DNA of 64,000 nt from Microbispora sp. ZYX-F-249 (GTDB lineage: Bacteria; Actinomycetota; Actinomycetes; Streptosporangiales; Streptosporangiaceae): positions 1 through 64,000 of the forward strand of contig NZ_JBDJAW010000036.1 in assembly GCF_039649665.1 (NCBI RefSeq). Reading direction: 5' to 3'. Made by a program: the position numbers and the translations under genes. Under the pieces are notes generated by a model. The model was not told the origin of the DNA and searched no databases. It worked only from the letters and a program-made list of their open reading frames with translations. This document shows, piece after piece, positions 42,915-50,686 of the stretch. Each line of letters begins with the position of its first letter. Within the stretch, counting starts at the first letter, position 1.

Positions 42915-43386
42915 CGAGCAGGGCGAATGCAGTACTTGGCTGATCGATCTTCGTCAGCCACTTACCTACAAAACCGGCAGATCGCACAACTGCCGCAAGG
43001 TCGCTGCCTCGCTGTGGTCGTGCAGAGGATGAGAGTGCGCCGAGTAATCCTCCGCCTTGGGTAACTGACAAGAAGCCGTTGGCCAGCCCAAACCGCAGCC
43101 CCTCACGCACCGGCTCTACGAGAGATCGAGCCCGTTGAGGAAAGCCGGAGCGAAGTACAGGGTTATTCGTAACCCAAGTTGCAAGGTGAGAGCGAGTGTC
43201 TCTGGGTAAAGCCTCGCGTGTCTCACGGTGCAACACTAGTGGGGCGATCAGGAACGCGAGCGCCCAGGGCATCTCCTTATCTGAGGCTCGACGATACTCG
43301 CTGGCGGCAGCTGCGGTCACCACGCCTAGCAGTGCAGGGTTCAACAGGGCAGCCGCCACGGGGGAACGTTCTGTCCAGAGAGTCAT
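42901..43386 (-). CDS. ABC-three-component system middle component
   Basis: 161 residues from ATG 43386. NPALLGVVTAAAASEYRRAS, then MPWALAFLIAPLVLHRETRE and PRDTRSHLATWVTNNP are the pattern of the short helical middle component that links the ATPase and effector in predicted ABC-three-component systems. It has no catalytic motif. It is 9 bp after the effector gene and overlaps the ATPase gene, so the three are one operon. Confidence 0.8.
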   Translation of the reverse strand: MTLWTERSPVAAALLNPALLGVVTAAAASEYRRASDKEMPWALAFLIAPLVLHRETREALPRDTRSHLATWVTNNPVLRSGFPQRARSLVEPVREGLRFGLANGFLSVTQGGGLLGALSSSARPQRGSDLAAVVRSAGFVGKWLTKIDQPSTAFALLGVAP

Positions 43387-43395
43387 GGTGCTTCT

Positions 43396-44595
43396 CTAGG
43401 CCTGTGCGGTTGTAACTTTGGACAATAGCGCCTCTAGTCGGGTCTGAAAATCTGGGTGCCAGCCGATGTCTCCACGATCGGCTAGCTCATGACGCTTTCC
43501 CCGCGAGAAAAACTGATCATTATAGCGCTCGCGAACGGTGATGAATGTTGAGTCTCGCAATTTACGTAGCAGCTTCTTGCCGACTTCGATCTTTGTTGCC
43601 TCGTCCGCATCCGACCCCAAGTCCTCCCGCATGTCGGCCCATGCGCGGGACCACTCGTCGCGTAGGTTATCCTCAAAACGCTGCAGTTCGTGTAATCCGA
43701 TTAGGTCTTCGGTTAGCCACTCGGTGGTTTGAGTTATCGCTCGATGGTAATCCACGATCGCTTTTCGCAGATTCGTGGTATTGCAGGCGACCCATCGTAG
43801 CTGGTGGACAAATGGGCGAGAATCGTAGATAGGGACTACGGTGTCCTCGTCTACGTCTGCGATCTCAACCATGGTGGGCAGATTATCGTCGTTGAATTGG
43901 CTGCGAAGGTCACCAATAAATTGGCGGGCCTCCCTAGCGCTCACTGACCGTCTGTTGCGGTTGAGCATGTCTAGCGAGACCTGAGCCCACCAGTGCCAAA
44001 GTTGCGCGAGGAAAAGTTTTTCGTGTCCGAGAGGTAGTGTGTAGTACAGCAATTGAGCTAGCTCATCGTCTAAGTCTTGCGCTGAAACCTCTCCGTCGAC
44101 AACTGTTATCCGAGAAACGAATACTCGGCGCTCTGCCTCCGTTAGCGTCAGGTATCGCTCTCGAACTTTCTGTGTTGACTCTGACTTGGACGTTTTGGCG
44201 GCTTGCTCCAGTAATTGAAGTGCTTTTGCCGTGTCTCGGCTATCTTTCCTGAGGGCGAATGCAGCACTCCCGTCCTTTGCTATCGAAGTGCTGACCAGTA
44301 CTAGCTGAGGTCCGTAGGGGTCTTTTGGGTTGGCGACATCCATCCAGACTTGTATGGTCTTCCAAATGTCCGCATCTTTGTCACTCAATCCAATATTTGA
44401 CTTTAAGTGATGCTTGGTCTGGAGTAGCTCTTGCGGCGTCCCATTCTCTTCCCAGGAGACGTCATCATATAGCTCTAGGCTGATGGCACTATCGGGACGA
44501 TTCGGCGCTTTGCGCAATAATTCGAGGAGGCACCAATTGACCTGATACAGGTAGCCGATCGCGCTGGTGGAGGCATCGTGCTGACCGGCCGTCAT
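43396..44595 (-). CDS. ABC-three-component effector with Cap4/DUF4297-like nuclease domain
   Basis: 399 residues. The N-terminus (STSAIGYLYQVNWCLLELLR) plus ISLELYDDVSW and LQTKHHLKSN place Glu41, Asp44/45 and Gln59-x-Lys61 in the E/D...QxK arrangement of Cap4/DUF4297 double-strand DNA endonucleases. DADIWKTIQVWMDV is the usual following helix. The C-terminal 150 residues (VHQLRWVACNTTNLRKAIVD, LIGLHELQRFEDNLRDEWSR) resemble the dedicated C-terminal domain of ABC-three-component effectors. First gene of the three-gene operon. Predicted to cut DNA when released by the ATPase, as an abortive-infection effector. Confidence 0.78.
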   Translation of the reverse strand: MTAGQHDASTSAIGYLYQVNWCLLELLRKAPNRPDSAISLELYDDVSWEENGTPQELLQTKHHLKSNIGLSDKDADIWKTIQVWMDVANPKDPYGPQLVLVSTSIAKDGSAAFALRKDSRDTAKALQLLEQAAKTSKSESTQKVRERYLTLTEAERRVFVSRITVVDGEVSAQDLDDELAQLLYYTLPLGHEKLFLAQLWHWWAQVSLDMLNRNRRSVSAREARQFIGDLRSQFNDDNLPTMVEIADVDEDTVVPIYDSRPFVHQLRWVACNTTNLRKAIVDYHRAITQTTEWLTEDLIGLHELQRFEDNLRDEWSRAWADMREDLGSDADEATKIEVGKKLLRKLRDSTFITVRERYNDQFFSRGKRHELADRGDIGWHPDFQTRLEALLSKVTTAQA

Positions 44596-44729
44596 ACTCC
44601 TTAGTCTGTACTCATGATCCGGCGCTGTCTAGAAGGATGCTGCAGGGAGCCGTGCTGCCAGTAGCTCGCGAGTCTAGAAGATCGACGCTTTCTGTGTACG
44701 TTGACCCAGCTGACCGGTAGCTTCGCTGT

Positions 44730-45290
44730 GTGGCTACCAATGAAGAGCGGTCGCGGTGGGTCGTGCATGGTGAGCGACTGATCTATGACAACCGGTGGAT
44801 CCGGCTGGGCTTGGTGGACGTCGAGATCCCGGATGGTGAGCGGTTCGAGCATCACGCGGTGCATCTGGATCGGGCGGCCATCGCTGTGGTGGTCGACGAG
44901 CAACAGCGGGTGCTGATGATGTGGCGGCACCGGTTCCTGTTCGACCGGTGGGGTTGGGAGTTGCCGGGCGGCCTGGTCGACGCGGGGGAGGATCCGATGA
45001 CGACGGCGGCCCGTGAGGTGGAGGAAGAGACCGGGTACCGGGTCAAGGAGATTGAGCACCTGGTGACCTATCAGCCGATGGCCGGCATGGTCGACTCCGA
45101 GCACAACCTGTACCTCGCCCGCGGTGCCGAGCTGGTGAAGGAGCCCAGCGGGGAGATCGAGGCGGACCTGATCGAGTGGGTTCCGATGAAGGAGATCCCG
45201 GACATGATCGCCCGGGGGGATATCTGGACCTCGGGAACGCTGGTGGGTCTGTATGCGGCCCGGGATCGGCTCAACGCAGAGCGCGGGTAA
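44730..45290 (+). CDS. Nudix hydrolase, Pif-like AICE gene
   Basis: 186 residues from GTG 44730. The Nudix box is complete: GGLVDAGEDPMTTAAREVEE followed by ETGY (Gx5Ex7REUXEExGU). It resembles ADP-ribose/NDP-sugar pyrophosphatases. In pSAM2 the Nudix protein Pif blocks redundant transfer between element carriers, and Nudix genes are common in AICEs, so an immunity role is plausible. The last 20 bp overlap the convergent XRE gene. Bases 44596-44729 separate it from the defence operon. Confidence 0.85.
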   Translation: MATNEERSRWVVHGERLIYDNRWIRLGLVDVEIPDGERFEHHAVHLDRAAIAVVVDEQQRVLMMWRHRFLFDRWGWELPGGLVDAGEDPMTTAAREVEEETGYRVKEIEHLVTYQPMAGMVDSEHNLYLARGAELVKEPSGEIEADLIEWVPMKEIPDMIARGDIWTSGTLVGLYAARDRLNAERG

Positions 45291-46488
45291 GTCGCCGGCT
45301 GAGTTCGTCGATGCGCTTGCGCTGTCGGCGTGAGCCGGTCATGGTCGCCAGGTGCTTCGCCCGCTGGATGTGGGGTTGGGCGGCTCCCGGGTCGCCCAGG
45401 GCCAGCAGGGCGTGTCCCAGGTCGCAGCGAAGTGCGGCCTCGGCGCGGTTGTAGGTGCCGTCCATCCCGGCCAGTGCCGACCGTAGGTCCTCGATAGTGC
45501 CGGGGTCGCCGAACCGGACGAGGCAGTTGCCGCGCCACCGGGCGAGGTGGTGGGTGTCGAGTGACAGGTAGGGCATGTCCGGGTCGCTGTGCCCGCTCGG
45601 TAGGAGAGCGGCGGCCTGATCGAGCGCGGTTCGGCAGGTCGCCTCGTCGCCGAGGATCGCGGCGGCTTCGGCCTCGGCCGCTGAAAGCCATGAGCGCAGC
45701 CGGGCGGGGATGCGGTCGCGGTAGGTGGCGTGGACGTATTGCAGGAGTTCGGTGGCGTGGGCGGGCTGTCCCAGGTCCATGAGGACGTATGCCTGTTCGG
45801 CGGAGACGTGGGCGATGACGGCGGGGTCGTCGGCTTCGCGGGCGGCGGCCTTGGCGTTCTCGTAGTGGTTCCAGGCGTCGTTAAGGGCGCCGGTGTTGAT
45901 GGCCTGCCATCCGGCGAGTGAATCGGTTTGCGCGAGGACGTGGGCGAGTTGTGCGCGTATGCCGGGCCGTACGGCATGACGATGGGCGCGCTGTATTTGG
46001 GATATTTGGGCGCGCATTTTATCGGCGATGGCGGCGCTGCCGAGTCGGCGGTCCAGTAGGCGCAGATTGTTGGTGTCGGTATTGAGGATCATCACCATCG
46101 TCGGGTCGATGGCGGCGGCGGCCTCGATACGTGCAGAGAGTTCCTCGGCTTGCTCCTGGTGCTCGTCGCCGTGATCGCCAGTGGGAGAGGCGATATCGAG
46201 CGGGGCCAGGCCGAGCAGCATGCGGGCGTGGTCGGGCAGGCCGAGGCCGGCGGCGATGCGCTCATAGACCTCAAGGTCGGTGACCTGGCGCTGACCGCGC
46301 ATGAGTTGACTGATCCGGCCCTGGGCGATGCCGGTGGCGGCGCTGAGGCGGACCTGGCTGGCCCCCGCGTACTTGACAGCGAGGTTGAACAAGCCCGCTA
46401 CGTCGCGTTTTCTAAGGATTTCCCTGCTTTCTTCGCGGTCCCATACCCGTTCGGGTAGCTGGATCGGCTCGAAAGCGTTCCCGTGCAT
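45271..46488 (-). CDS. XRE-family regulator with TPR-like repeats
   Basis: 405 residues. The N-terminal helix-turn-helix (YAGASQVRLSAATGIAQGRI then SQLMRGQRQVTDLEVYERIA) is followed by a long helical part of TPR-like units (AVIAHVSAEQAYVLMDLGQP, RAEAALRCDLGHALLALGDP). This architecture (XRE plus TPR) is that of Rap/PlcR-like and many Streptomyces element-borne regulators. Divergent from the gene at 46610, with a motif-rich 121-bp region between. It probably controls the conjugation/replication genes. Confidence 0.85.
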   Translation of the reverse strand: MHGNAFEPIQLPERVWDREESREILRKRDVAGLFNLAVKYAGASQVRLSAATGIAQGRISQLMRGQRQVTDLEVYERIAAGLGLPDHARMLLGLAPLDIASPTGDHGDEHQEQAEELSARIEAAAAIDPTMVMILNTDTNNLRLLDRRLGSAAIADKMRAQISQIQRAHRHAVRPGIRAQLAHVLAQTDSLAGWQAINTGALNDAWNHYENAKAAAREADDPAVIAHVSAEQAYVLMDLGQPAHATELLQYVHATYRDRIPARLRSWLSAAEAEAAAILGDEATCRTALDQAAALLPSGHSDPDMPYLSLDTHHLARWRGNCLVRFGDPGTIEDLRSALAGMDGTYNRAEAALRCDLGHALLALGDPGAAQPHIQRAKHLATMTGSRRQRKRIDELSRRLTRALR

Positions 46489-46541
46489 TCCGGCCTCCGG
46501 TCGTTCGCCCAGGCTGGTGGTGCATGGCTTGTGCTGAGAAC

Positions 46542-46577
46542 TCTATATCTCCCGGTGATATATCCCGTGGGAATAGG
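46542..46577. promoter_or_regulatory. Operator-like region between XRE and zinc-finger genes
   Basis: Two near-direct copies, TATATCTCCCGGTG and GATATATCCCGTGG, lie side by side, and TATATCCCGT at 46559-46568 is the same decamer found at the end of both candidate arm sites (33444-33453 and 54518-54527). The region is AT-rich and divergently placed, so it probably contains the promoters of both genes and a binding site for an element-encoded protein. Confidence 0.55.
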
Positions 46578-46609
46578 ACTGGATTCGTCTGCGATCCATT
46601 CTTTCCGGC

Positions 46610-47020
46610 ATGACCACACCAGTTAAGTGCACCGCGTGCGACGGTCGCGGCTGGAAGATCGTCACTCGACGCGGGCAGGTTGCCGCCGTGTCGCTCGGCC
46701 TGGAGACCTCGTCTCGGGAGGACTGCCTGTACTGCGACGACGGCCAGGTGCTCGTGGAGATGTTCGAGTGGGAGGTCTTCGTCACCGCTGACGGGATCGA
46801 CGAGCTCGGGCCGTGCGGGACCAGCGCGGGACAGGCAACCTCGATGGACGAGCTCCGCACGGCGCTGCGCCGAATGGACCCGGCACGGCAGCCGTGGGGG
46901 AGGATCACGCACCGGGTCTACGACTTCGGCACCGTGCCGGACGACTGGTCCCGCCGAATCATCTTCCGCGCGACGCTTGATGCGGCCGGACAGGTCCGGT
47001 TTGAGCGGACCGACCGGTGA
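46610..47020 (+). CDS. Zinc-ribbon protein of the AICE backbone
   Basis: 136 residues. KCTACDGRGWKIVTRRG is a DnaJ-type CxxCxGxG half-finger, paired with CLYCDDGQVLVEMFEWEVF. The rest (DELRTALRRMDPARQPWGRI, DDWSRRIIFRATLD) is unassigned. It overlaps the next gene by 4 bp. Such small zinc-binding proteins are common in actinomycete integrative elements; function unknown. Confidence 0.65.
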   Translation: MTTPVKCTACDGRGWKIVTRRGQVAAVSLGLETSSREDCLYCDDGQVLVEMFEWEVFVTADGIDELGPCGTSAGQATSMDELRTALRRMDPARQPWGRITHRVYDFGTVPDDWSRRIIFRATLDAAGQVRFERTDR

Positions 47021-47319
47021 GCAACAGGGCTCCGGCATGGGGTGGGCCGTGCCCGTCCCCGCATCTCCCGCCGTTGCAGAACGGGGCCATGCCGCTCGCC
47101 TGGCACAAGCCGGGACAGTTCGCCTGGTCGCGGGTGCTCGCCTGGACCTGCCACGAGCACCGCAACACCTGGTACGAGTTGTGCGCGGCTGGCGGCCTGG
47201 CCTACATCCGCCGGTACAAGGGAGATGAGTTGAAGCCGGAGGTAGCGCACACCCATGCCTGGCGGGAGGCTGAGGCGCGGGCGGTGTGGCTGGCGCTGCT
47301 GTCCGGGCGGGCTCAATAG
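47017..47319 (+). CDS. Hypothetical small protein
   Basis: 100 residues from GTG 47017, which overlaps the previous stop (GTGA). WHKPGQFAWSRVLAWTCHEH and YIRRYKGDELKPEVAHTHAW show a conserved-looking, Trp- and His-rich protein. No family is recognised. Translationally coupled to the zinc-ribbon gene. Confidence 0.55.
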   Translation: MSNRAPAWGGPCPSPHLPPLQNGAMPLAWHKPGQFAWSRVLAWTCHEHRNTWYELCAAGGLAYIRRYKGDELKPEVAHTHAWREAEARAVWLALLSGRAQ

Positions 47320-47378
47320 CCTTCCCGCTGGTGGCTGAGGTCCTGACAGGCATTCGCTTAGCCGCTACTGTGCTTATG

Positions 47379-47389
47379 CAGACAAGTGG
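47379..47389 (+). promoter_or_regulatory. GntR operator candidate upstream of the GntR gene
   Basis: CAGACAAGTGG lies 22 bp before the GntR start. Two close copies (CGGAC(A/G)AGTGG) lie before the Pra gene at 48162 and 48197. Matches the idea of a KorSA-like repressor acting on itself and on pra. Confidence 0.5.
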
Positions 47390-47410
47390 AAAAGTGATTG
47401 GGCGCTTAAC

Positions 47411-48127
47411 ATGAGCATGGACTTCGCCCCGCCGAAGTACGCCCAGGTGATGACGGCGATTCAGCAGCGTATCCGGGACGGGGAGTACGCGCCCGGCGAC
47501 ATGCTGCCCTCGGAGACGCAACTCGTCCGGGAGTTCGGCGTCGGGCGCACCACCGTTGTGCGGGCGCTTCAGACCCTTGCCATGCAAGGCTGGATCGAAC
47601 GCGAACACGGCCGCGGCTCGTTCGTGAAGGGCCGCCCGGAAAGCCCCGCCGAGCGGGTACGGCCCGGCCTGTCGACGGCCGAGCATCCCGAGAACGCCGA
47701 GAACATCGTCAGCGTTGCCCGGGTGCCGGCCCCCCGGCATGTCGCCAAGCTGATGGGCGTCGACGAGCGAACCCCCGTGATTGCCCGTCACCGCGTCACG
47801 CGGCAGGGCGACCGGGTATCGGCGGCGGAAACCCTGTGGTTCCCCTTGGAGATCGCGCTGGGCACCGACCTGGACAAGCCCGATCCACTGCGCCATGGGG
47901 TCCGGCAGCACCTCCAGGCGGTCAAGCACCTGCGGATCGACCATGTCACCGAACGCCTGACCGCGCGCAAGCCGACCAGGGAGGAAGCCGAACTCCTCGG
48001 TTCCTCGTCCCCGGTGCTGGGCGTGCTGGCGACCGTGCATGACCCGGCGGGGAACGTACTCCTGGTGCTGAGTGTGGCCCTGCCTGGTGACCTGCATGAG
48101 CTTGAGGATGTCTATCAGGTGAGCTAA
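47411..48127 (+). CDS. GntR-family regulator (KorSA-like)
   Basis: 238 residues. The N-terminal winged helix is typical GntR (PKYAQVMTAIQQRIRDGEYA, SETQLVREFGVGRTTVVRAL), and the C-terminal UTRA ligand domain starts about residue 95 (LMGVDERTPVIARHRVTRQG) and ends in LLVLSVALPGD. Its position directly upstream of pra matches pSAM2, where the GntR protein KorSA represses pra and so keeps the element integrated. Confidence 0.9.
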   Translation: MSMDFAPPKYAQVMTAIQQRIRDGEYAPGDMLPSETQLVREFGVGRTTVVRALQTLAMQGWIEREHGRGSFVKGRPESPAERVRPGLSTAEHPENAENIVSVARVPAPRHVAKLMGVDERTPVIARHRVTRQGDRVSAAETLWFPLEIALGTDLDKPDPLRHGVRQHLQAVKHLRIDHVTERLTARKPTREEAELLGSSSPVLGVLATVHDPAGNVLLVLSVALPGDLHELEDVYQVS

Positions 48128-48161
48128 GTCTTACCCCGCTCGTCTCGCTCGGTTACTTGTG

Positions 48162-48207
48162 CGGACGAGTGGGCAAGACTTACAGTGGAACTCAGTCGGA
48201 CAAGTGG
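48162..48207 (+). promoter_or_regulatory. Two GntR operator candidates in the pra promoter
   Basis: CGGACGAGTGG at 48162-48172 and CGGACAAGTGG at 48197-48207, with a 35-bp period. The left copy also forms an imperfect inverted repeat with ACTTGT at 48155. They lie 44-89 bp before the pra start. Confidence 0.55.
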
Positions 48208-48250
48208 ACGAGCGCATGAGCTGCTCGTCCCGAGCAAAGGAAGCACGCAC

Positions 48251-48682
48251 ATGGCCATCCAAGGACCCATCCCGATCGCCTTCGAGCACGTCTTCCCGCA
48301 CGGCTGCTACCTGGTGGGGGAGGTGGAGCAGGTCAAGGACTTCACCGCCTCGACCGGCGGGCGCACCGTGTTCGCCAAGGACAAGACCACCGGCGAACTG
48401 GTCTGGCAGGTCGCCGTCATGGACGCCAACCCGGCCGCCAAGCTCGCCCAGAAGACGGTCGCGGTGAAGATCGTCGCCCCGGTGCAGCCGGTCCCGCCGC
48501 CCTCCACACCCGGCCTGCCCATCACGCCGGTCGAGTTCGAGGGAATGACGGTCACGCCGTACGTCCACCAGACCACCGGACGCCTGGCCTACTCCCTGCG
48601 AGCGAGGAGCATGCGCGCTCCCCGCACCGGGGCCGCCTCGACCAAGCAGAGCGGCGCGGCCGGTAAGGAGGTGGCGGCCTGA
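48251..48682 (+). CDS. pra: Pra-like activator of replication, integration and excision
   Basis: 143 residues from ATG 48251 after AAAGGAAG; an upstream GTG at 48185 would run through the operator region. GPIPIAFEHVFPHGCYLVGE then VEQVKDFTASTGGRTVFAKD and WQVAVMDANPAAKLAQKTVA is the conserved core of the Streptomyces element protein annotated as plasmid replication, integration and excision activator. In pSAM2 Pra activates the repSA-xis-int operon. Stop overlaps the next start (TGATG). Confidence 0.8.
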   Translation: MAIQGPIPIAFEHVFPHGCYLVGEVEQVKDFTASTGGRTVFAKDKTTGELVWQVAVMDANPAAKLAQKTVAVKIVAPVQPVPPPSTPGLPITPVEFEGMTVTPYVHQTTGRLAYSLRARSMRAPRTGAASTKQSGAAGKEVAA

Positions 48683-49011
48683 TGCTCCGCGACCCCTACA
48701 CCTACGTCACGCTGTCGCTCAGCCCCGGCAACCCGGCCAACGTCGGCATCTCGTTCTACTCGCCCGAACTGCGTGCCGGGGCCTCGGTGCTGGACTCCGG
48801 ACGGCCCTACTTCGCCATCACCAGCCCGAGCGTGGACGTGACCGTCTCGACCACCGCGGCCGGGCCGGTCACCCCCAGGGACGTCGAGATCGCCCGGCAG
48901 ATCGTCCAGGCCGCCTCGCGCTACCTCGCCGAGTGCGAGCGCCTGGTCAACCAGCAGCCGGCCGACTCCGACCAGCTCGCCCTTCCCGGCGTCGACGGCT
49001 CGGCGGCCTGA
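48682..49011 (+). CDS. Hypothetical AICE backbone protein
   Basis: 109 residues from ATG 48682 overlapping the pra stop. A beta-rich N-terminal part (YVTLSLSPGNPANVGISFYS, YFAITSPSVDVTVSTT) and a C-terminal helix (RDVEIARQIVQAASRYLAEC). Conserved position between pra and the DNA pump gene suggests a regulatory or transfer accessory role, not proven. I do not recognise the fold. Confidence 0.6.
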   Translation: MLRDPYTYVTLSLSPGNPANVGISFYSPELRAGASVLDSGRPYFAITSPSVDVTVSTTAAGPVTPRDVEIARQIVQAASRYLAECERLVNQQPADSDQLALPGVDGSAA

Positions 49012-49098
49012 CACGCAAGCGGGGCCGCTGGAAGCGGGAACTTCCGGCGGCCCCTCGGATCTCCCACGCACGCCAATGCTTGAGAGGACTCCAGCCTA

Positions 49099-50538
49099 AT
49101 GCTGAGAAGACTGCCCGGAGACGAGGCACGTAACCTCGTCTCCACCACCCCGGACACGGCCGTCGTCTTCCGCCCGGCCGTCATGCAAACCCCCGCCATC
49201 GTCACCATCGTGATCTGGCTGGCCCGCCTCCTGCGCGGGCTCGTCCGGACGCTCTGGCGGCACCCGATCGCCTGCACCGCAGCCGTAGCTCCGGCTGTGG
49301 TCACCCTCGCCTACGGGTGGCGGATGACGGTAGTCCTGGCCGGTTTCCTGCCCACGGTGGGCCTGTCGTGGGTGCTGCTGGAGCGGGACTCGTTCCTGCG
49401 CGTGGTCGGCTGGCCGCTGCTGGCCTGGTGGCGCCTGGTCTGGGTCTACCGGCGGCACTGGCAACCGGTGATGATCGTCTCCGGTCTCGGTCGGCACCTG
49501 CGCGGCCGGGACTACCTGCCCCGCCTGGTCAAGGTGCGGTGTACCTCCTGGGCCGACCTGGTCACCGTGAAGATGCTCAACGGGCAGGCGGTCAAGGACT
49601 GGACCGACCGGGCCGACCACCTCGCCCACGGCTTCGGCGCCCGAAGTTGCCGGATGTCCATCGCGCGAGCCGGTCGCCTCGTGCTGACCCTGCCCCGGCA
49701 TGACCCCCTCGCCGAGCCGTTGCCCGCCATCCCCATTCCCGAGACGCCTTCGGTGGGGCCGGTTGAGATCGGCCTGTGCGAGGACGGTACACCGTACCGG
49801 CTCAAGGTCCACGGCACGCATGTGCTGATCGCGGGCGCGACCGGCGCGGGCAAAGGCTCCTACCTGTGGAGCGCCATCCGCGGCCTGCTCCCCGCGATGC
49901 GGGCCGCTCTCGTCCAGGTCTGGGCGCTCGACCCCAAACGGATGGAGCTGTCCTTCGGCCGGGCACTATTCGGTAGTCGCTACGCCGCTACCCCCGCCGA
50001 GTGCGCCGACCTGCTTGAGGCCGCTGTCTCGCTGATGCAGGAGAGAGCCGACCGATTCGGTGGCAACCAGCGCTCCCACACACCTACCGTGGCGGACCCC
50101 TTCGTCCTGGTCGTCGTCGACGAGGTCGCCTTCCTGACCGCCTACCAGTCCGACAAGGGCCTCCGAGAGCGAACCAAAGCAGCCCTCGCCACGCTCACCA
50201 CACAAGGCCGCGCGGTCGGTGTCGGCGTCATGGCCGCACTTCAGGACCCGCGCAAGGAGGTCATGAACATCCGCAACCTGTTCCCCGACAAGATCGCGCT
50301 CCGGCTGGACGAGTCGGAACAGGTGGACATGGTCCTCGGCGACGGCGCACGCGACCGGGGCGCACTCGCCGACCACATCTCACCCGTCCCCGAACTCGGC
50401 GCGGGCATCGGCTACGTCCGGCTCGAAACCTCACCCGACCCGATTCGCGTCCGCGCCGCGTACGTCTCCGACGAGGACATCCGCGCCATGGTCGCCAGCT
50501 TCTCGACCGGCAGGGCGGGGGCGCATGCCCGTGGTTGA
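49099..50538 (+). CDS. FtsK/SpoIIIE-type DNA translocase (TraB-like, conjugal transfer)
   Basis: 479 residues. Two to three N-terminal membrane helices (about 27-50, 55-88 and 98-115) precede the motor: Walker A AGATGAGKGSYLWSA, Walker B FVLVVVDEVAFLTAY, then TTQGRAVGVGVMAALQDPRK and LFPDKIALRLDESEQVDMVL (sensor/arginine region). In actinomycete elements one such ATPase (TraB/TraSA) is enough to move double-stranded DNA between hyphae. The last 14 bp overlap the next small gene. Confidence 0.9.
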   Translation: MLRRLPGDEARNLVSTTPDTAVVFRPAVMQTPAIVTIVIWLARLLRGLVRTLWRHPIACTAAVAPAVVTLAYGWRMTVVLAGFLPTVGLSWVLLERDSFLRVVGWPLLAWWRLVWVYRRHWQPVMIVSGLGRHLRGRDYLPRLVKVRCTSWADLVTVKMLNGQAVKDWTDRADHLAHGFGARSCRMSIARAGRLVLTLPRHDPLAEPLPAIPIPETPSVGPVEIGLCEDGTPYRLKVHGTHVLIAGATGAGKGSYLWSAIRGLLPAMRAALVQVWALDPKRMELSFGRALFGSRYAATPAECADLLEAAVSLMQERADRFGGNQRSHTPTVADPFVLVVVDEVAFLTAYQSDKGLRERTKAALATLTTQGRAVGVGVMAALQDPRKEVMNIRNLFPDKIALRLDESEQVDMVLGDGARDRGALADHISPVPELGAGIGYVRLETSPDPIRVRAAYVSDEDIRAMVASFSTGRAGAHARG

Positions 50539-50686
50539 GATCTCTCACCTTCTCGACGAGCTCACCTGCGCGGCCTGCGGCACCCGCAACGCGCTGTGGC
50601 TCTACCCCATTCGGGGCGTCATCGAGTGCCGCGAGTGCGGCGAGAAGGCAACCGTGATCGTCGAGCCCTCCGGCGGTAACCAGTGA
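50525..50686 (+). CDS. Tiny zinc-ribbon protein between tra and repSA genes
   Basis: 53 residues from ATG 50525, inside the end of the DNA-pump gene; its stop overlaps the RepSA GTG (GTGA). It reads LTCAACGTRNALWLY and VIECRECGEKATVIV, i.e. two CxxC pairs 23 residues apart that should bind one zinc ion. The overlap at both ends strongly supports a real coupled gene. Possibly a helper of RepSA or of transfer. Confidence 0.75.
   Translation: MPVVEISHLLDELTCAACGTRNALWLYPIRGVIECRECGEKATVIVEPSGGNQ

Noticed and set aside
44601-45104. Open frame antisense to the Nudix gene
   Set aside because: The plus strand has a complete Nudix box; the antisense frame is His/Pro-rich without domains.
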